Origin: an uncultured Clostridia bacterium
GTDB lineage: Bacteria > Bacillota > Clostridia > Christensenellales > Borkfalkiaceae
Assembly: GCA_947629675.1 (NCBI GenBank)
Contig: CANREM010000009.1
Span: forward strand, 1 to 64,000
DNA length: 64,000 bases
Direction of reading: 5' to 3'
Shown: positions 61,984 through 64,000 of the stretch, piece by piece
Layout: each line of letters begins with the position of its first letter
How positions within the stretch are numbered: position 1 is the stretch's first letter
The notes under the pieces: model-generated
Told to the model about the DNA's origin: nothing
The model's database searches: none
The model's input: the letters and a program-made list of their open reading frames with translations, nothing else
Position numbers and translations under genes: made by a program

Positions 61984-62361
61984 GTTTCGGACATGGTATG
62001 GTCGTTTCATGTCGGGATGACGCGGTGGGACATCGGACTTCGTAGTTCGGGATGCTTCGAGGATGGGCCGCTATGGACTGCGTATTTTTTTGGTCGGCTC
62101 AGCATGACGCGGTTGACCCCGCGGTCGCCCCACCCCCTTTGATTCCCCCTCCCGAGGGAGGGGGTATTGGACTTCGTATGAGGGGATCCTTCGACTTCGG
62201 CTTCGCCTCCGCTACTTCGCCTGCGGCTCGTGCCGCGCTTAGTAGACAATAGTGCGCGCGGGGCAGAATGACGCGTGGGATAGGCAAGGCGCGGGGCAGA
62301 ATGACGCGGTTACCAGACGCAGAATCGCGTAGCAGATATGCGATTAGCAAGATGAAAACAT
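61984..62361. repeat. Mosaic repeat cluster with GGACATGGTA motif and a filled GCT/CAG site
   Basis: A gene-free 431-bp gap. In order: TCGGACATGGTATGG (motif 61989-61998), GGGATGACGCGG, GGACTTCGTAG links, an 'empty' GGCTCAGCATGACGCGG (about 62096-62112), the CCCCACCCCCTTTGATT hairpin module, GGACTTCGTATGAGGGGATCC, the insert module at 62214-62263, and CAGAATGACGCG twice. ORFs here are repeat translations. Confidence 0.85.
62214..62263 (+). mobile_element. GCT/CAG insert module, copy C (50 bp)
   Basis: ACTTCGCCTGCGGCTCGTGCC ... GTGCGCGCGGGG, located between ...GGCTTCGCCTCCGCT and CAGAATGACGCG. The left 30 nt are identical to the repeat at 10153-10182, where GCT runs directly into CAGGATGACGCG with no insert. 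Confidence 0.75.
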
Positions 62362-63756
62362 TCACCCGCGAGGTTCGGTTAGAAGCAACGGATCCAGCAC
62401 CTCATCCAATTTCTTCTCATCCATTAGCCCTTCACGGAGGACAATGGAGCGGATGCTCTCCCCCGTCTTCAGCGATTCCTTCGCGATCTCGGCGGCCTTC
62501 AGGTAGCCGATGTAGGGATTGAGGGCGGTGACGATGCCGACGCTTCTGTTCACCCACTCTGTGCAGCGTTCGCGATTGGCGACGATGCCGACGATACAGT
62601 TCTCGGAGAGCGTCTTGACCGCTCCCGTGAGCGCGCGGATGCTCTCGAAAAGCTGGTAGAAGATGACGGGTTCGAAGGCATTGAGTTCCAGCTGTCCCGC
62701 CTCGGCCGCCATGGTCACGGTGACGTCGTGCCCGATGACGAGGAATGCGACCTGGTTGACGACTTCGGGAATGACGGGGTTGATCTTGCCCGGCATGATG
62801 GAAGAGCCGTTCTGTTTGGCGGGAAGAATGATCTCGCCGAGGCCCGTGCGGGGGCCGCTCGACATGAGGCGGAGGTCGTTACACATCTTGGAGAGGTTGA
62901 CGGCGAGAGCCTTGAGCGTCCCCGAGACGGCGGCGAAGCCGTCCACGTTCTGGGTGCCGTCGAAGAGGTCGTCGGCGCGCTTTAAGCTCTCCCCCGAGAG
63001 AAGGGAAAGTTCCTCCGTGATGTGGGCAAAGTACGCCTCCCGCGCATTGATCGCCGTCCCGATCGCCGTCGCACCCATATTGATGACGCGCATCTCCTCA
63101 AGAGAATTTTCGATGCGCTCCTTGGAACGGGAAATGGAGGTCGCGAAGGCGTGGAAGGCCTGCCCGAGGCGCATGGGAACTGCGTCCTGAAGCTGCGTTC
63201 TGCCCATTTTGAGGACGCCGTCGAACTCCTTTGCCTTCTTGAGAAGGGCGGTATTGAGGTGGCCGAGTTCGGTGAGAAGTTCGGGCATGAGCGAAAGGAC
63301 GGTGAGCTTGCCCGCCGTGGGGATGACGTCGTTGGTGGACTGCTCCATGTTCACGTCGTCGTTCGGGCTGATGACGGAGTAATCGCCGAGTTTTCCGCCA
63401 AGATGCTCGATGGCGATGTTGGCGATGACTTCGTTCACGTTCATATTGGCGGAGGTGCCCGCCCCGCCCTGCACGGCGTCGATGATGAAGTCTCTCCTGT
63501 GCTTGCCGTGCAAAATTTCGTCGCAGGCCGCGATGATGGCGTCTGCCTTCGTGCCGTCGAGGAGACCGTACGACTTGTTGACGATGGCGGCCGCCTTCTT
63601 GATGAGGACGACGTTCTTCACGAATGCAAATGTGAGACGGGTGCCCGTGATCTCGAAATTTTCCTTGGCGCGGAGCGTCTGAATGCCGTAGTAAGCAGAA
63701 CTGTCGATGGCAAGTTCGCCGACGGAATCGCTCTCTTTCCTGAATTCCTTTTCCAT
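62362..63756 (-). CDS. aspA: Aspartate ammonia-lyase
   Basis: 464 residues of the fumarase/aspartase superfamily. The signature loop reads GSSIMPGKINPVIPEVVNQ, with the aspartase-type 'PVIPEV' instead of fumarase 'PTQCE'. 'TNDVIPTAGKLTVL' and 'GRTQLQDAVPMRLGQ' complete the active site. It converts aspartate to fumarate plus ammonia. The start was moved to 63756 (GGAG upstream); the track's 19 extra residues overlap the promoter. Confidence 0.93.
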   Translation of the reverse strand: MEKEFRKESDSVGELAIDSSAYYGIQTLRAKENFEITGTRLTFAFVKNVVLIKKAAAIVNKSYGLLDGTKADAIIAACDEILHGKHRRDFIIDAVQGGAGTSANMNVNEVIANIAIEHLGGKLGDYSVISPNDDVNMEQSTNDVIPTAGKLTVLSLMPELLTELGHLNTALLKKAKEFDGVLKMGRTQLQDAVPMRLGQAFHAFATSISRSKERIENSLEEMRVINMGATAIGTAINAREAYFAHITEELSLLSGESLKRADDLFDGTQNVDGFAAVSGTLKALAVNLSKMCNDLRLMSSGPRTGLGEIILPAKQNGSSIMPGKINPVIPEVVNQVAFLVIGHDVTVTMAAEAGQLELNAFEPVIFYQLFESIRALTGAVKTLSENCIVGIVANRERCTEWVNRSVGIVTALNPYIGYLKAAEIAKESLKTGESIRSIVLREGLMDEKKLDEVLDPLLLTEPRG

Positions 63757-63798
63757 ATGTTCTCCGTATCTTTTGCCCGAATTTGTTTGGTCGTGAAT

Positions 63799-63827
63799 AT
63801 TATAATCCCCCACGCATCAAATTGCAA
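63799..63827 (-). promoter_or_regulatory. aspA promoter
   Basis: Minus strand TTGCAA (63822-63827), 17 nt, TATAAT (63799-63804), 43 bp before the aspA ATG. Confidence 0.8.
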
Positions 63828-63946
63828 GCATATCTCAATTATTTCAAAGGAAAGATCTTTCCCCCTCCTCCCCCTTTTTTAATTGCCGCCGAAGGAGATG
63901 CATAGAATTTTCAAACGGGCACAAAATAGCGTTGGAGGTATTCGAT

Positions 63947-64000
63947 ATGGAAAAATTCAGAAGCGGTGATACTGTGCCCATGTCCTGCCGGTATAAGGCA
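63947..64000 (+). CDS. Start of a plus-strand gene, truncated by the window
   Basis: TTGGAGG lies 8-9 nt before an ATG followed by 17 open codons to the window edge (begins MEKFRSGDTVPMSCRYKA). The opening FRSGDTVP-x-S resembles small YjzC-type or zinc-ribbon proteins, but too little is visible to name it. Confidence 0.5.
   Translation, partial: MEKFRSGDTVPMSCRYKA

Noticed and set aside
55307-62365. ORFs at 55307-55648, 61211-61444, 61257-61553, 62007-62249 and 62099-62365
   Set aside because: These are translations of the intergenic repeats (CHPEG/RGNQRGWG-type text) with no ribosome binding site.

Overview
The window looks like a chromosomal segment of a spore-forming, moderately high-G+C member of the Bacillota (Clostridia-like, probably an uncultured gut-type lineage). 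The reasons are spoIVA, a lysine riboswitch in front of asd-dapA-dapB, the nadD/yqeK/rsfS neighbourhood, Bacillota-type sigma-A promoters with strong Shine-Dalgarno sites, and mostly housekeeping genes on one strand. No rRNA or plasmid/phage replication gene is present, so the lineage assignment is inference.

Layout. 0.1-4 kb: a 24-codon peptide gene, a fused ABC exporter and its MarR regulator. 4-10 kb: an rRNA-methylase-like gene, a CNNM/HlyC-like protein, a thioredoxin-reductase-like flavoprotein, a PHP phosphoesterase, tsaD and prfB. 10.4-17 kb: secA, a DeoC homologue without catalytic residues, rsfS, a fused nadD-yqeK and small membrane proteins. 17.1-24.4 kb: an operon (UDP-sugar pyrophosphorylase, metallo-beta-lactamase-fold protein, recX, birA, nnrD), an MscS channel and spoIVA. 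24.6-27.3 kb: a plus-strand island with a wrecked iron alcohol dehydrogenase, an ECF S-component, a TetR regulator and an aldo/keto reductase. 27.4-32.8 kb: a co-oriented run of two repeat-type hypothetical proteins, hslO, a methyltransferase and a YesL-like membrane protein. 32.9-35.9 kb: the lysine-riboswitch operon asd-dapA-dapB. 36-36.5 kb: one tRNA-Thr gene surrounded by broken tRNA pieces and a ~50-55 bp inserted module. 36.6-52.8 kb: one gene for a ~5,380-residue secreted or membrane-anchored repeat protein. 53-61 kb: a GH3 glycosidase, an M18 aminopeptidase and a heterodimeric ABC exporter. 61.2-64 kb: a repeat-rich stretch with an Xre regulator facing a 44-codon gene, aspA, and the start of another gene.

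Three things stand out beyond ordinary annotation. (1) The giant protein has about 14 tandem ~180-205-residue units, includes a nearly identical 1,842-bp tandem duplication, and ends in an AT-rich C-terminal cassette. (2) A short module (5' ACTTCGC ... GCGGGG 3') sits precisely between GCT and CAG in two unrelated contexts, one of them a tRNA-Thr copy, and an empty version of each site is present in the same window. (3) The 10-mer GGACATGGTA occurs nine times, on both strands, in coding and non-coding DNA, far above chance. A mosaic intergenic repeat family (links GGACTTCGTA, GGATCC hairpins, GATGACGCGG, and C-rich/G-rich hairpins) occupies most of the longer gene-free gaps.

Coordinates were derived by eye from the sequence and the ORF track. 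Where the ORF track started too far upstream, the start was moved to the codon with a ribosome binding site. Spacings and repeat periods were counted manually.
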